From Merluccius polli (taxonomy: Eukaryota > Chordata > Actinopteri > Gadiformes > Merlucciidae): 64,000 nt of DNA. Within the stretch, counting starts at the first letter, position 1. Each line of letters begins with the position of its first letter. Below, piece after piece: positions 1-23,170 of this stretch. Position numbers and translations under genes: made by a program. The notes under the pieces were generated by a model. That model saw only the letters and a program-made list of their open reading frames with translations. It ran no database searches and was not told the DNA's origin. The DNA lies in contig JAOPHQ010002558.1 in assembly GCA_030340625.1 (NCBI GenBank), positions 538,501 to 602,500 of the forward strand, in the 5' to 3' direction.

Positions 1-431
1 CCAGCATAGGCCACCACACGGTCCCTCCAGACATCCGGCATGCTGCCCCCCCACCCCACCCCACCAACGCAACACAACAACGAACGTAGACCACTTTACT
101 GGACTGGATGCCAGTGAACAATTTGTTAACTTGACCTGGTTGGTGAGGCTGACGAGGTCTGGCCCTCCACTGACTGTGTGGCCATGTATTTTTAACATCT
201 TGACTATATCCACCAAAGACAGTTGTTTGGGTACACTAAAGACAGGCATACACAGCTGCATGTGCACTTGCAGTTCACATCAGGAAGGAATGCACACTTG
301 TATGAGATTGTCGTGTAGATTAAGGGATTCCAGTATACGTCGTCACAGTACTGTATGAGAGCCATATGAAATCAGTTGGCTGCAGGAAAGTGTGGGTGTT
401 TTATTTTGGAATGGCTAGACAGTTGTGGGTA
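1..431. other. Non-coding start of window
   Basis: I see no gene, repeat array or splice-flanked coding stretch here. By context it belongs to the intron of the minus-strand jph2 gene whose exon 2 lies at 3807-4626, or to sequence beyond that gene if its remaining exons are missing. Confidence 0.4.
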
Positions 432-1071
432 AGGGCGCTTTCACACCAGGGACCCGGGCCCGGATCAATCCAGTTCATTTGATTAGTGTAAACACAAGTG
501 TACCGTACCCAAGTCCGTATCCGAGTCCGTACCCAAGTCCACTTGAAAAGGTGGTCTTGACTACGGTTCATGTGTACTCAGGTACGGTTCGCATCAGGTG
601 TAAAAGCTACTGTACCAAAACACAGAAGTGGACTGTTATTGTGCATATCTGCATCTGCACGCAGCACGCGCCAATCTCATCCTCTGAACTGCACAGCCAT
701 AACAGATAAAGAAGGAAGGCAGGTGATAGGGCTGTTTTTGACATTGTCTCCAAAATATCAATAATAGTAAACATAGCGCAATGGTCAACTCCATTGTATG
801 GGCTTGGGAACCTGCGATTGGCGCACTTTTCTACACTGAAGTGACAACATAAACAAATGTCATATAGTGTACTCTTCTTTGTGTTTATTGGCGACTCGCA
901 AATCAACTAGGTGCATACCGCCACCTACTGTATCGGAGTGTGTAGATGCAAGTGTACTTAGGTACAGAACAACATTACCAATGTGAAAGCTGATCGGCAG
1001 GGGAGGGGGGGAATCGTGCAATCGTACTCAGGCACTGTACGAAGCAATTATACCTAATGTGAAAGTGCCCT
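432..1071. mobile_element. Non-autonomous TIR DNA element (MITE-like)
   Basis: The ends are inverted copies of each other: AGGGCGCTTTCACACCAG on the left, and the complement of the right end reads AGGGCACTTTCACATTAG. The inside is non-coding and carries short GTCC-rich tandem motifs (CCAAGTCCGTATCCGAGTCC, 509-540) and a degenerate inverted arrangement of TGTACTCAGGTAC-type blocks near both ends. No clean target duplication was found, so the superfamily is uncertain; the ends look hAT-like. Confidence 0.5.
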
Positions 1072-1087
1072 AAGTTGCAATCGAGGC

Positions 1088-1926
1088 TGTAACGATCCTG
1101 CCCAACCCCACTCACTACCTGTTTTACCTTTGTATTGTACCTGGGTTGATTAGTTATTCTGTTCACCTGTGTTCCATGTATTTAAGGGCCTTAGTTCCTG
1201 CCCCAGTTTGTCGGTTCTTTTGTACCTACCTTGAGTCTGATCTCTGCATTTGGCTTCAACTCCCTGCACAAGCCGTGACCAAAGGAACCAATCACAAAAT
1301 TAACCCAGCAGAAGTTTCCCCGTTCATGGCAGTGACATCTGAGCACCAGAATCGCCTCATGGGCTGTATCCTGGCAAGGTTTGCGGCACTTCCCAGATAC
1401 CCAGCCGTACTCTCTAGCCTCACTCCCCAGCTACCCAGCCTTGCTCACCAGCTACCCAGCCTCACTCCCAAGCTACCCAGCCTCGCTCCCCAGCTACCCA
1501 GCCTTGCTCCCCAGTTACCCATCCTCGTTTCCCAGTTACCCAGCCTCGCTCCACAGCCCTATTTCCGAACCTGAGCTGGCTAGCCCTGTTCCTGACCGCC
1601 CTAGCCCTGTTACTAACCATCCTAGCCCTGTTCCTGAGCCTGAGCTGGCTAACCCTGAGCCTGAGGTGCTTAGCCCTGAGCCTGATCAATCTCCACTGCA
1701 GCCTAGCGGTGCAGCAGAGCCTCCACCGTAGCCTGGCAGTGCAGCAGAGCCTCCTCCGCAGCCTGGAGGGGGGGGGGGGACTGTAAAGATCCTGCCCCAA
1801 CCCCACTAACTACCTGTTTTTCCTTTGTGTTGTTAGTCTGCCTGTTTTCATGAAGTAAAGCTTCCTTTTAAACCTACCTTGATCTGATCTCACATTTGGG
1901 TTCACTTCCCTGCACAAGCCATGACA
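1088..1926 (+). mobile_element. Short non-autonomous LTR retrotransposon
   Basis: Two related terminal repeats, about 1088-1280 and 1782-1926, both start TGTAA and share CCTGCCC..CCAACCCCACT and a shared end ..CTGCACAAGCC(G/A)TGAC. A G-rich polypurine tract (1765-1780) precedes the right repeat, giving plus orientation. The 5-bp duplication GAGGC flanks it at 1083-1087 and 1927-1931, so the insertion is intact at both edges. The 500 bp interior has no pol. It keeps a possible gag-like start (HQNRLMGCILARF, around 1341) followed by a 21-bp minisatellite encoding QLPSLAP repeats and a PEPELA-type proline-rich tail. This resembles a reduced Ty3/Gypsy-type element; the clade is inferred. Confidence 0.7.
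1420..1560 (+). repeat. 21-bp minisatellite (QLPSLAP units)
   Basis: About six tandem 21-bp units of the form CAGCTACCCAGCCTCGCTCCC lie inside the LTR element. They stay in frame and would read as heptapeptide repeats QLPSLAP, with LPS and YPA variants in the other frames. An array inside the former gag region fits replication slippage after the element lost its coding function. Confidence 0.75.
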
Positions 1927-1931
1927 GAGGC

Positions 1932-3806
1932 ACTGTTGAAAGTAGTCCCATATTACTGATTTCCATTCTTAGCTCCTGCTAAGAAGCCTGGATCTACCCC
2001 TTGCCTATCCATGGAAGGCTACACAGGCCAGTCAGTTGAGATGATGCATATAATTGAGATCAAGACGTTCTTAAAAGTCACGCTGGCTCATAACTCTTAT
2101 GATGCTGCTTAGCCTTCTGTTAAAATATTTAGATTCCCATCTGTGCTGGGACGGGATCTGTAGTCCATCATTGTAAGCCTCACTTACTGTAAACACTCGG
2201 CTTATTTCAGGTGCCAAGGATTATTGTTGAGGAAAAATGCTACTGCCTTGTAAGGGAAACGCAAGAAGCCAGCCCTTGAACCACTGTTCAATTCTATGGC
2301 AATACATTACAGAGAAAAACCACAGAACACAAACACATTTCTGATTTCACAATGAGCTTTAGGATGAATGAAAGACCGAACCAAAGATAATAACATTCAA
2401 AATCCTCCTAAGATTTACAATTGATGTGTAGGGTTTAGGTCTTTTATGTTTTGAGAAACATGTCCCCAAAGCATATTCAAGCACAGAATATACAGTATAT
2501 AACTGATAATATATATAACTGACAACAACTTTTTCAAACTGGCCTTCAATTAGAATTCATGTATAATAATTTAATTTGTCCAGTTCTCTGTAGACAGCCT
2601 ACAGTGCTGTAACAATGAGCACCCTGGGAACATCCTTTGCTTACCATCTTTTTAAGATTAAAGTATGTTGTATATTTTAGCCTATTGGGAAAATGAATTG
2701 AACCAATCATCTAATTTAAATATATAAGTGGATATTACTGATGCAAATTTTACTTTGACATAATAATGTTTAAATGATGACAAAAAAGGCTATGTGTTTT
2801 ATATAATGCCAATAACATCCTTTTACAATGAAGATGGATGTAATGGATCTAATGCAAATTAGGCCCCACTCATAGTGACTTATCAAGCCCAAAGAACCTA
2901 AGGTTAAAACTTCCCTTGGCTTAACATAATGCTTGGTGTCCTCACAAATGTTCTCAGCCTGTATCAAGTAGAGTGGGCAACGGGAAACCAAGATGGCCTC
3001 CTGTTTTAGATGCTTCGTGTCATCAGGGCAACAGGGTGAAGAGTAAAACGATACTGCATTCCTTGTTCTGCTGAACTTGACAGCCGTTGTTGTTGCATAA
3101 CGCTTTTCGTCACTTAAGGTTTGACAATATAATGTCCTCAGTGACTGAAGGCTTCGTCAACTGTATAAAAGTCTCAACTTTCAAATGTGTAGGGGGCTAA
3201 AACATCTAGGAGTCACCAAAGCACTATAGTGAAGTCCCTGCACCACAATTAAAAGGCAGCTTCAAAGGCTACAATTAACATTTTAGAGATTTAGCAACAG
3301 ACTGAATCTCAGCAGGTGATAACAATATACCTAAACAAAGTTAATCACACTCAACCATCCGTTATAAATATTAAATAACAGCTAAAATGAGCTCGAAGTA
3401 AAACTGTAGGACTCGTACTTCCAAATGTTGGCCTACCATGTCCTGTATAATGCAGACCATATTACTAGCCGAACATAACGTTAGTGTGTGACACTGTTCT
3501 GTATTGCCTTTCGATTATCAAACATGCAAAAACTGTTGAATGAACTAACAGCCAGCTGATTTGTACCAGCTGATTTCCATAAATAGTTCCTCCATGATCT
3601 AGTGTGTTATGTGTGTTCATAATCAACTTCACTTGTGTTTCAATAATTTATTTGTGACGATTGCCTGTAAAATGTGCTATGACTAAAAGACATGCTTGTG
3701 CTGTGGTTATTTATTCTACAGCATGTTTGAGCCTAAGGTAGATTGTTACTTGGTAACGCCACCTTTGTAAACTATGGGGAGGATTGTGAATCAAGCATGT
3801 CCTTAC
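1932..3806. other. jph2 intron 2, no further gene seen
   Basis: This A+T-rich stretch lies downstream of the jph2 exon 2 donor (GT at 3806-3805, minus). I looked for the next jph2 exon, which should begin with the alanine/lysine-rich helix following the AEISASR end of exon 2, and did not find it. The remaining exons probably lie left of the window. Short ATATAT runs occur around 2495-2515. Confidence 0.6.
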
Positions 3807-6187
3807 CTAGAGGCCGATATCTCGGCTTTCTGCTTAGCGATAGCGGCGGCTCTCTGTGCGCCCTCCACCGCCCGCTCCACCTTCTGCTTGATCTTGGTGC
3901 CTTTGATTTGGATCACCCTCTTCTTCATGGCCTTGACCAGCATGTTGTTGAGGTACTTGCCCTCCTCCTTCCCTCCCTCTGGGAAGCTGGTGCAGCCGTA
4001 GCCGTGTCTCTGGTTGTTCAGCCACTCTCCCTCGTACTTCAGCCCGCTGGACCGCTCGCTTATTCCGTACCCTGACCGCTTGTCGTTCTTCCACTCGCCC
4101 ATGTACACCTCCGTGGTGGTGGCATCGATGTCCGCCTCCACGGGGGGGAAGTCCTCAGCGCCGGCCAGGCTGTCATCTCCGAAGCTGATGGTGGAGTTGG
4201 CATCGCTGGCGTTGGAGCTGAGGGCCGACTCGGTCCTCAAGAAGCTGATCTTGCTCTTCTGGCTGGACAGTGATGTGCGTGAGTCTGACTTCTTCAGCTT
4301 GCCCAGCAGGGAACCTCTGTTGAACAGGCCCTTCTTCTTGGGCTTGATCGCCTCGGGGTCCACCTGGAGGGTGAGGGCGAAGCCGCCCCGGGACGGCCCC
4401 AGCTGAGTGGGCGTGTGGACGGTGGTGGTCTCCTCCCCTAAGGCGTTGGTGGTGGTGATCATGGGAACGTCCTGCTGCAGCACGGCGCCATTGCTGTGCT
4501 CACTGCGCAGGGAGGTGAGGGAGGTGCGCAGTGGGGAGCGCACCACGGCTGCCATGCCGAAGGGCACGCTCTGGCGGACGCCATAGCCGTGCCGCATGCC
4601 CCCTGTAAACTGGCCTTGGAACGTGCCTGGGGATAAACATTAGTTGTATGATTTTGAAAAGAAAAGTAATTCATTTTTATTTTTCCTTTCTTCTAAACGT
4701 CTTTTTTCATTAATTTTCGCCTTTTCAATCGAGTGTGGTTAATTGACAATGGCAGTGGCGTTGGCATAAAGTATTTTAGGCCTGTGTATTAATGCCCGGA
4801 ACAAACACAAACTGTCTGGTCATAAGCTATAATGGACACGTGTGGAATTCCAGAGTGACAGACCTAGGACCGTAAGGCCACAGGGGCACAGGGCTGCTGG
4901 GGCTATATTTACCCCTGGATATCTGGTGGTAACACTGCTCCCCTGACTAGCCCGCTCAGTACACCCCTTAATGCACTGAGCTGATGAGTCAGGAGAGACA
5001 TTTGCCATTGTCCAGCCTGGGACTTGTCACAACTCCTTTTCATGCGCTATCTATTTTACAACCGTCTACACCTTGCCTTGTATCAGATAGCTAGCCATTG
5101 AGGTTTTACAGGCCTTCGTAAGAAGAGGATGTCAAACTACGTCTGCTATTGGGTCTATTAAATTCAATTTAGTGCATTCTAACACTAAATACTTGTCATG
5201 CAATTCTAACACAATCATTTAACTTTTGGGGCAAAGCCCCCCCTTATTTGTCCGAATTGCTATCTGGCTTTCGATCCCTTGTCTCCCAATTCCCCACCCA
5301 AACCATTGTGGCTTAGCCCAAACAAATATCAATAGCTAGGGCCCTCCTGTAAAGGTGGACTGTAGCTAGGGCCCTCCTGCTAAAGATGGACCATAGCTAG
5401 GGTCCTCCTGGTAAAGACAGACCATAGGGCCCTTCTGGTAACCATAGCTAGGGCCTTACAGTCCCTCTTGGTAAAGATGTACCATAGCTTGGGACCTCCT
5501 GGTAAAGATGGACCATTGCTGGGGTCTGTTAAGGCTGAGCAGATTTTATTTAGATAGGAAAACTTTGGGTCCCTCACCCAAAAGACCAAGGGCCACGGGG
5601 CATGTGTCCCATATGCCCGGTCTATAATATGGCCATGTCCAGAAGGCTCAATGTACTGGCTGCTATGGCAAAATTTGAGTGCCATTATTACACAACTATT
5701 ACTCAAAATAACCTGAACAAGTGTTGCATCATTAAACATTGCATAAAAACACACACGTTTAGATTCCACAATACCACGTCTGAGCCATATGTTTTTAACA
5801 CTCCTCACCTCCATCCGCATAGGTTTCTGTGCCATATCCATCCTGAAGGCCATTATTCCACGTCCCTTCATACTTGGCCCCACTTCCAACACTCAGACGC
5901 GAGCCGTATCGCCCTTTGAAGCCATGGGTCCATTCCCCTCTGTAAATCCAGTGTCCCTTGGTTTCTACCCCGAGACCGTGTCGCTTTCCCTGTGACCAGT
6001 ATCCCTCGTAGGTGTTGCCACTGGGCCAGGTGTAGACTCCCACCACCTCGAATCCGTAATTCCAGGAGCCAGAGAACTCGCCCTGGCCCTTCGGTCCGGT
6101 GCAGATCCCATGTCCGTGGGCTTTGCCTCCTTCCCAGCCACCACAAAAAGCTCCGCCGTCGTCAAATTCAAAGCGACCTCCGCTCAT
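3807..6187 (-). CDS. jph2: Junctophilin 2, coding exons 1-2 (5' part)
   Basis: Junctophilins tether plasma membrane or T-tubule to ER/SR; JPH2 is the cardiac and muscle form. Coding exon 1 is 6187-5809 (ATG MSGGRFEFDDG, 126 codons plus 1 nt). Exon 2 is 4626-3807 and ends AEISASR before GTAAGG. The joined frame is about 400 residues. MORN repeats of the YxGxWxxGxxxGxG type are visible at about residues 15, 38, 60, 82 and 106 and at the exon junction (FQGQFTGGMRHGYG). Two more (YMGEWKNDKRSGYG, YEGEWLNNQRHGYG) follow a Ser/Lys-rich joining segment. This eight-MORN layout is diagnostic of the family. The C-terminal helix, divergent region and membrane anchor are outside the window. The JPH2 identity rests on synteny with gdap1l1-fitm2-hnf4a plus the overall match. 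Intron 1 is about 1.2 kb. The start has purines upstream and no competing in-frame ATG. Confidence 0.95.
5333..5524. repeat. Minisatellite in jph2 intron 1
   Basis: Five to six diverged units of about 30-34 bp, of the form TAGCTAGGGCCCTCCTGGTAAAGATGGACCA split over several lines, run in tandem. Units differ by small substitutions and one truncated copy. They lie between the jph2 coding exons and have no coding significance. Confidence 0.75.
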
Positions 6188-7556
6188 ACCTTACTGCAAC
6201 CTGCAACTCACCTATTGAAACGTTATATCTTCTTTTATCTCGCTACAGATAAAAATCTGCCAATCTTAGATCACCTTCAACCTTCGACATCAAAACTGAT
6301 TCTTTCAACCCTTTAGTTTACTAAACAACTTCTTTTCGGGTGGGTTGGGGTAACATGTTCATGCTTAGCGCACTTGGCACGCTTTACAGAAACATGAAAT
6401 AGGCTATTTACGCGCAACTTCCCCTACTCTTTAACTCCAGTGTCCTCTTCATGGATCCGTTGATATAAGTCATGTAGGCTGCTTCTTTTCCAATTATTGC
6501 ATTCTTGCAGAATACATTTGTAGTTGTCTTTTTTCTTTTAAAAACAGTGCACCTAGTGAATGGATACGGTCATGTCCTATCTTGGCAAGTCTATTGATCT
6601 TACATGGCTTTCAAGGTGGATAGACAGAGTGGCCCCTTTCCCTGCCACCCCCCAGTCAGGCGCAGCTATCTCCTAACAGTTGGTGGTGTTGGAAATATTT
6701 TAGCAGACCTAACAAGGCGACCGGTCCATACACACACCGGTCCAAAAATACAACCCAATCCTTACTCCCCTTCCTGCAAGAAGCGTTGCCAGAGTCTTCC
6801 CACTCCGGCTATGGGCGTGCATACCGTCTTTAGAGCTGCTCAGTAGCCGTTTGTCAAGTCTTTAACCTATTTAAACAAGGTAAACTAAAGAGGGACATTG
6901 TTTAGGCCTACTGTCTGATATGATAGTTAAAAGCCATTTCAAATCAAAAGCAGGCCTATTGCCCACCGAACGAGTTTAATTATATCTGAATATAATATCC
7001 TCGTTATATCTCAATCATTACAGTACTGCTATGTTGCAATGACTAGTTGACTTCTCTAAATCTTGAAACGTAATCAACATTTGACTGCATTTCACTCAGC
7101 TGTTCGCTCGTGTTGCGCCCTCTGCTGGCGGTTTACCAGAGTTACAGTCCACTTCAAAACAACAATTTCCTCTTTGTATTTCATTGAGTTGTTGTTGTTG
7201 TTTTTTTACTTAGGCTTATTAAATACTATACATACATGTATCAATTAACATATATATATAATCAATATATATATACTGTATATATATATATGAATGTACT
7301 TATTTATTCACATAGGCTATATTGGCATAGAGAGATAGCGAGCGAGAGCGATAGAGAGGCTACTATGCAGCCCATCATGTGATGTAATGTGGTGGAGAGG
7401 GAAGCCATGCGGGAGTAAGCAGCTCCCTGCATCTGGGTGTGCAGTAGGCGGGGTATGGCCGCGTCAACGGCCGCGATTTACGTCGAAACCGGTTTCAGCA
7501 CCGGAGCTGTCCGAACCGCAGAACCGTGGAGGCTTTGAATCGACGTGGTGCTGAAA

Positions 7557-7625
<69 letters not shown>

Positions 7626-7734
7626 GCTTTCTCTCTTCCCCCAATCTGTCCCCCCTCCCTCCCTCTCTCCCTCCCTCCCTCCATCTCTCTCTCTCACCCT
7701 CCCTGGTCCTCTCGCTCGTTCAAAACGCTCTGTC
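6188..7734. promoter_or_regulatory. Divergent jph2 / gdap1l1 intergenic region
   Basis: The start codons of jph2 (6187, minus) and gdap1l1 (7735, plus) face away from each other across 1.55 kb, so this must hold both promoters and 5' UTRs. It includes an (AT)n tract near 7247-7293, an AGAGATAGCGAGCGAGAGCG purine tract around 7330-7360, a GC-richer segment with CGG/CGTCGA motifs at 7448-7545, and the CT array next to gdap1l1. I see no TATA box in a convincing place. No OSER1-like frame is present. Confidence 0.6.
7566..7623 (+). repeat. (CT)n microsatellite upstream of gdap1l1 start
   Basis: About 29 CT dinucleotides are followed by a C/T-rich tail (7624-7700) running to within 35 bp of the gdap1l1 ATG. 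They probably sit in the 5' UTR or core promoter of that gene. Long pyrimidine tracts there could influence translation or nucleosome occupancy; that is inference. Confidence 0.85.
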
Positions 7735-18509
<10,775 letters not shown>

Positions 18510-21500
18510 TGAATGCCCCTCTTATTGTGTTTTAACGTCTGTGTATTTGTGTGATGTTTCAACTTTTTCTGTAATGTTTTACGACTGCAGGAAACCTATG
18601 AATCTATATAGAGAACACTATTACGTATCTGGGTGAACAAAGAATATAAAGAACATTCCACAATAAGGAATTAACGACAGCACATTTTGCAGGTTAGCGA
18701 CGCCATTGTCTCAGTTTATTTCTGGTGACTTACCGGTCTCATCACTGAAGATGATGTGTGAGTCCTCATTTAGCTTTTGGTGGAGGCATGCAATTATGTC
18801 CAGTTATATTCCAAATGATAAACTTCATGATCTTAATACATAAGGAAGCTCAAACAAAATGTAATGAGGTTTAAACACCAATCAAACTAATATTGATTAC
18901 TGGTTTGATTTGACCTTAGCATGCCACTATACTATTAGACCATAGTGATTTATTATATTAGGCTACTAATAATCCTCTACTTGGTTGAGATTCACCAGGT
19001 CTAATGCCAGGAGACCAAAATGTTAAAAAGCTTCTAATACTTCTAAGTCTTGCCAGAAACTGCCAGTGGAGATAAAGGACTGAGTCATTCACAATTCACC
19101 ATTTACGCACAGCCTTCACATAAAACAATCCCCCCCCCCCCCCCCCCCCCCACAAACACACACACACGCACAAATCCTCCGAGGTCACTTTTATTTTGAA
19201 AGAGCACCATTGACATACATGGTACACATGCAGTGATCCATCCATGGATGGCTGGGTTTGTTGTTTACGTCATAGGGAGATCAGCAGGAAGTCAGCTGCC
19301 AGCGAGGTGGGTGACGACATTGGGGTTGGGGTTTAAATTGTAATGGCATAGTTTATTTTTTATTTGGCCTCACTGTTTTATCTACAAATAATCTGTACAT
19401 TCAAATCATTCCTTAGAAGCCACCCCCGCCTTATTGGTGCCAGTTGATTGGGTCAGGGGTTTTGTTCATTGATGCAATGTACTTTTACTTGCTTTATGAA
19501 AGCTATTCAGTTCTCCAGTTGTGAAATAATGTTTGGGTTCTTTATTCTTTATGGGCTTTTTGAATGGTTTTACAGTGATACATGCCGTCCTCTGTACAGA
19601 AACTTAACCTCTTGTGGAAAATTGACCCAACAATTCAGCTCCAAGGACTAACAGCTCATGGCTTAAACACATATGGCTTACAGTACATTTGTCACATGGA
19701 ATTTAGATAACATTTGCATTGTGTGGTTGAAGAGTGTAATAATAATGTAAGAAATAATAACAATGAATTATAAAAGATTCACCATTGGCTACCTTACCCA
19801 AATAGCCCCCTGGGTTTATTAGGTGAGGTAAATCACATAATTTATTGTTATTTGACCTGAAATCAATCTATCAAAAATAATTAATCAAAGTTAAAGTTAA
19901 AAGGCGTTTTCTCCAGGTTTGAACAGGACTAGAGATTTTACCACAAACAATGTCGGTAAAATCCACAATGTATATCACAATGTATAACCACAAACAACGC
20001 TACACCTTTTTAGATCAATATTTTATAGACATGTTATTTGAGATATTAACAGAAATAAAGTATTTTAATTTGATATGCATGTAAGAAACAATAGGGCCAT
20101 ATGGCTTAAAAATAATTATTAAGGCTCACGATAGGCCAAATTTGATGTGAACTTCCATGTTATGATAGAGCCCCAAAATTATCCTGTATTTTTATCACAT
20201 TTTTACCCTGCCTTCCTTGATCTTGGCTTTTGGAACTGCCAATATAGTTATTCTTAAAAAAAGAAATGTTCAGAAATGAAGGAAACAGAACATTTCACCC
20301 CATAACCAGCCTTTAATTATGAGCAGTTGTTTGTTATTTTCCAATGATAGGTTAGGTAGGAGACATTTACCGCTTCTTAAATCAGTGATAAGGATTGGAT
20401 GTCAATTTCATGGATCACACATACAAAAAAACTGAGATGTTACTTATGGCCATTCTATCTCACAATAGTATTTTTTTATCTTTTACTTTTTATTTTTTTA
20501 TATTTATAAATATGCATTTATTTATGGTGCTTTTTATGATGTTTGTTCATGAGCCTTAACATTTTCAGTTGCCATCAAAAACCAAAATTAAAAGATGAAA
20601 ATGGAATCCGCAAATATCTTGTTTTTACGGACACAAATATGAGACGTCACTACCAACACACAAACGTTTTAACAGCTTGTTTTTATTTGGGTATTGCATA
20701 TCTCTCATATACTTACTACTTACTTAATACTTTAAACTACTATTGTTTTGTGGACAACATTTATGGATTTTTTGCAAATTAAACAATTTAGAACCACTGT
20801 CCACTAGAGTCAATAAAAATGATTATTGCATCCAAAAACAAACATGCACGCTCAAAACCATCAATGGTCTTGCCTATTCCTTGTGAACAGGCTAATGTAT
20901 GGCAAGAAAAAAGAGCTAGTTTCTATTAGTTATTATATTATTGATCCACTATGGCTTATTACATGACATACCATTATTCTTGGTAAAAAATAAATAAAAG
21001 GTAGTGATCATAAAACAATAATAGTGATTTAATACAAATACTAAGGAATAAGGACTTATTGGCATATAGAGTAATACTTTTCCATCCCTGCTGATACTCA
21101 GACCTACCATTCTCAAGTTCCTAAACCTTCAACTTTTGACTTCTACACCAACACACACTATTTTTCTTTTAAACTATTTTATTTGTCTTACTACCCCACA
21201 ACTTGATATGCCAAAATGCACACATTTAAGCACAATAAAAAATGTTGATGCTTACAGCATAATAGCAGCAGTGAGGCTGAAGGTGATGTCAGTCTGGATT
21301 TACATTGGCCTCAAATGTACATCAATGCAAGACTTTTAGGAGCAGCTGCTGACCACCACATAGGGGCTACAAACTCATGTAGCCTACGCCTACACAAGCC
21401 ACCTTTGCGTTAGCTACCAACACTTTACATAGCCTACTATTGTTAACCTGGATGGCTTAATGAGACAGTTACTACCTTGATTGTGTGTATTTATGTTACT

Positions 21501-21543
21501 GCTTCCGGGATGGTTTTTAAAAAGTCACTCTGGTGTTAGGACA
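18510..21543. other. gdap1l1 3' UTR and gap to fitm2
   Basis: This A+T-rich stretch lies between the gdap1l1 stop and the fitm2 stop; the genes converge here. It must contain both 3' UTRs. AATAAA occurs on the plus strand at 20054-20059, but no position is compelling. A poly-C run of about 20 is at 19131-19150, followed by ACACACAC. I see no additional coding exon. Confidence 0.5.
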
Positions 21544-22557
21544 CTAGGCTCGTTGTTTGTGTTGTTTGAGCTGGCGGAGGGGTGGGAGTCCAGGGGACCA
21601 CCGTTTTAGATACCACACTCGATAGGTCAGATGCCAGGCCAGTATGGCACACATTGTCCCCACCAACTTATGAAACGGGTCATGGAAGTAGACAGAGGTA
21701 CATGCAAACATGAATATCCAAATGATCACTAGTGCGTTCAGAGATATGTATAATAGATTGAGGACTATTCTTGGCAGTGTAGACAGACTGGTTGTCCTCA
21801 GGGAGGCCATTGGGGCGGTCTCCTCCACGATGAAGAGAGCTGAATAGGGGAGCAGGAAGGAGTGCCCTGAAATGTCAAAGCCATGCCAGTGAAAGCCTGC
21901 CCTCACACACGTGACCTTTGATGTGAAGTTTCCGTTGATGACGTCCATAGCATCCGTGGCAAAACACGAACCAGTGACATTTTCTATGTAGAGAAATGTC
22001 CCAGTGCAGACATACCAGCAAGCCGTCGCTACGACCAGGGAGAGCACACGTCTAAATAGAAAGGACACGTTTCTATTCATGGATGCATTGGAGAGGAGGA
22101 GGAAGGGGGTCACCAGCAGCAAAGTCCATCCCCAGCCCAACTTCGCAAAGTACCTGAGGGAAGAAACAGCACGCAGTTTTACCATGAGACATCTGTCCAT
22201 CCACTCATTTGACAGCAAGCAACAACAATAAAGAAGACAGTTTCACTATTTCATATTTGCACTGCAGATTAAACAGTAAAATAATATAACTTACATTTGT
22301 TCCACTCAAGAAAGGACAAGTCAATAACCAATGTTGTTTAAGACAGTTCGCTTAACATATTAGCATTGCAGCTTCTTTACTTACAAATTCAGGAAGATTT
22401 TGGTACCGCTGAAATACGTGTCCGGAATGAGCTGTAACTCTTTAAGAATAGAGCCCAGAAATGAAACGGCCATAAAAAACCAGTGTAAGTTTCGTCGCCC
22501 TGCCGACACCGGCCACAGTGTTAGAAACTTGTCCACCACGACGTCCCCAGCTGCCAT
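21544..22557 (-). CDS. fitm2: Fat storage-inducing transmembrane protein 2 (FIT2)
   Basis: FIT2 is an ER multipass protein needed for lipid droplet biogenesis and reported to act as a fatty acyl-CoA diphosphatase. Two exons (22557-22385 and 22153-21544, minus) join in phase across a 231-bp intron to give 260 aa. The signature FHWHGFDISGHSFLL is in exon 2. A second conserved histidine lies in VYFHDPFHK near the C-terminus. These two His positions correspond to the catalytic His pair of the lipid phosphatase-like fold. Several hydrophobic spans are evident (for example TLLLVTPFLLLSNA, LVVATACWYVCTGTFLYI, VIIWIFMFACTSVYF). I chose the ATG at 22557 (MAAGDVVVDKF, CAACATGG context) over the in-frame ATG at 22608, which has a poorer context. 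Synteny between gdap1l1 and r3hdml supports fitm2 rather than fitm1. Confidence 0.93.
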
Positions 22558-22760
22558 GTTGACAGTGTGGAGGTTCAGCGGCTCTGACGTCACGACGTCT
22601 TCTTTCATTCAGTCACCGCAGGACGCCGCGTGCGCTCTACCGTCACCTAGTGCTGAGGCGTGAACCGTCTGATTATACAGCATGATGTGAAAAAGACTCA
22701 AATCCTACTTTGTATCCTATTTGACTGACTGATACACATTTAAAGACATTTGTGGACACA

Positions 22761-22791
<31 letters not shown>

Positions 22792-22836
22792 TAAGTCAGT
22801 CAGTCAGTCAGTCAGTCAGTCAGTCAGTAAGTAAAT
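22761..22836. repeat. (TAAG)n-(TCAG)n microsatellite with repeat tail
   Basis: Tetranucleotide TAAG units switch to TCAG units. They are followed directly by TACTTTATTAATCCCC and AAGGGGAAATT (22837-22865), a sequence that recurs widely in fish genomes as the tail of a dispersed element. The family name is not assigned. Confidence 0.75.
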
Positions 22837-23021
22837 ACTTTATTAATCCCCAAAGGGGAAATTCGGTTGCCACAACAGCAAAGTGAGAGAAATAGAGAGA
22901 GAAATAAATAAATGAATGAGAAAAATAAATTAATGAGAAAAAATATATATAAATAAATTTAAAAAAATCGATTAAAATAAAACATGGATATATGAGGGGT
23001 TAGAGGGGCAACAGTGCTGCA

Positions 23022-23170
23022 CAGAGCCGGCCCGAGGCATAAGCGAACTAAGCGGCTGCTTAGGGCCCCCCCCAGCCCCCCCGCTCAACAATCGCGCAAC
23101 CAAAATGTTCCGCCAGCACCCCCCCCCCCCCCCCCCTCTAGGGGCCCCCTAGAGGCTTGGGCCGGGCCTG
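23022..23170. mobile_element. hAT MITE, 149 bp
   Basis: The element starts CAGAGCCGGCCCGAGGC and ends GGCTTGGGCCGGGCCTG. These are imperfect inverted repeats with hAT-like CAG/CTG ends. The 8-bp duplication GTGCTGCA is perfect at 23014-23021 and 23171-23178. The inside has two poly-C runs (23066-23073 and 23119-23136). A related G-run element is inserted in the LINE at 59249. Confidence 0.85.

Noticed and set aside
1..3806. Missing jph2 exons 3-5 within the window
   Set aside because: No frame with the expected helix or C-terminal anchor was found; the long GC-rich frames here are the LTR minisatellite.
22385..22608. Upstream ATG at 22608 as the fitm2 start
   Set aside because: The ATG at 22557 has a stronger context and gives a family-like N-terminus (MAAG..VDK); the extra 17 residues have no family support.
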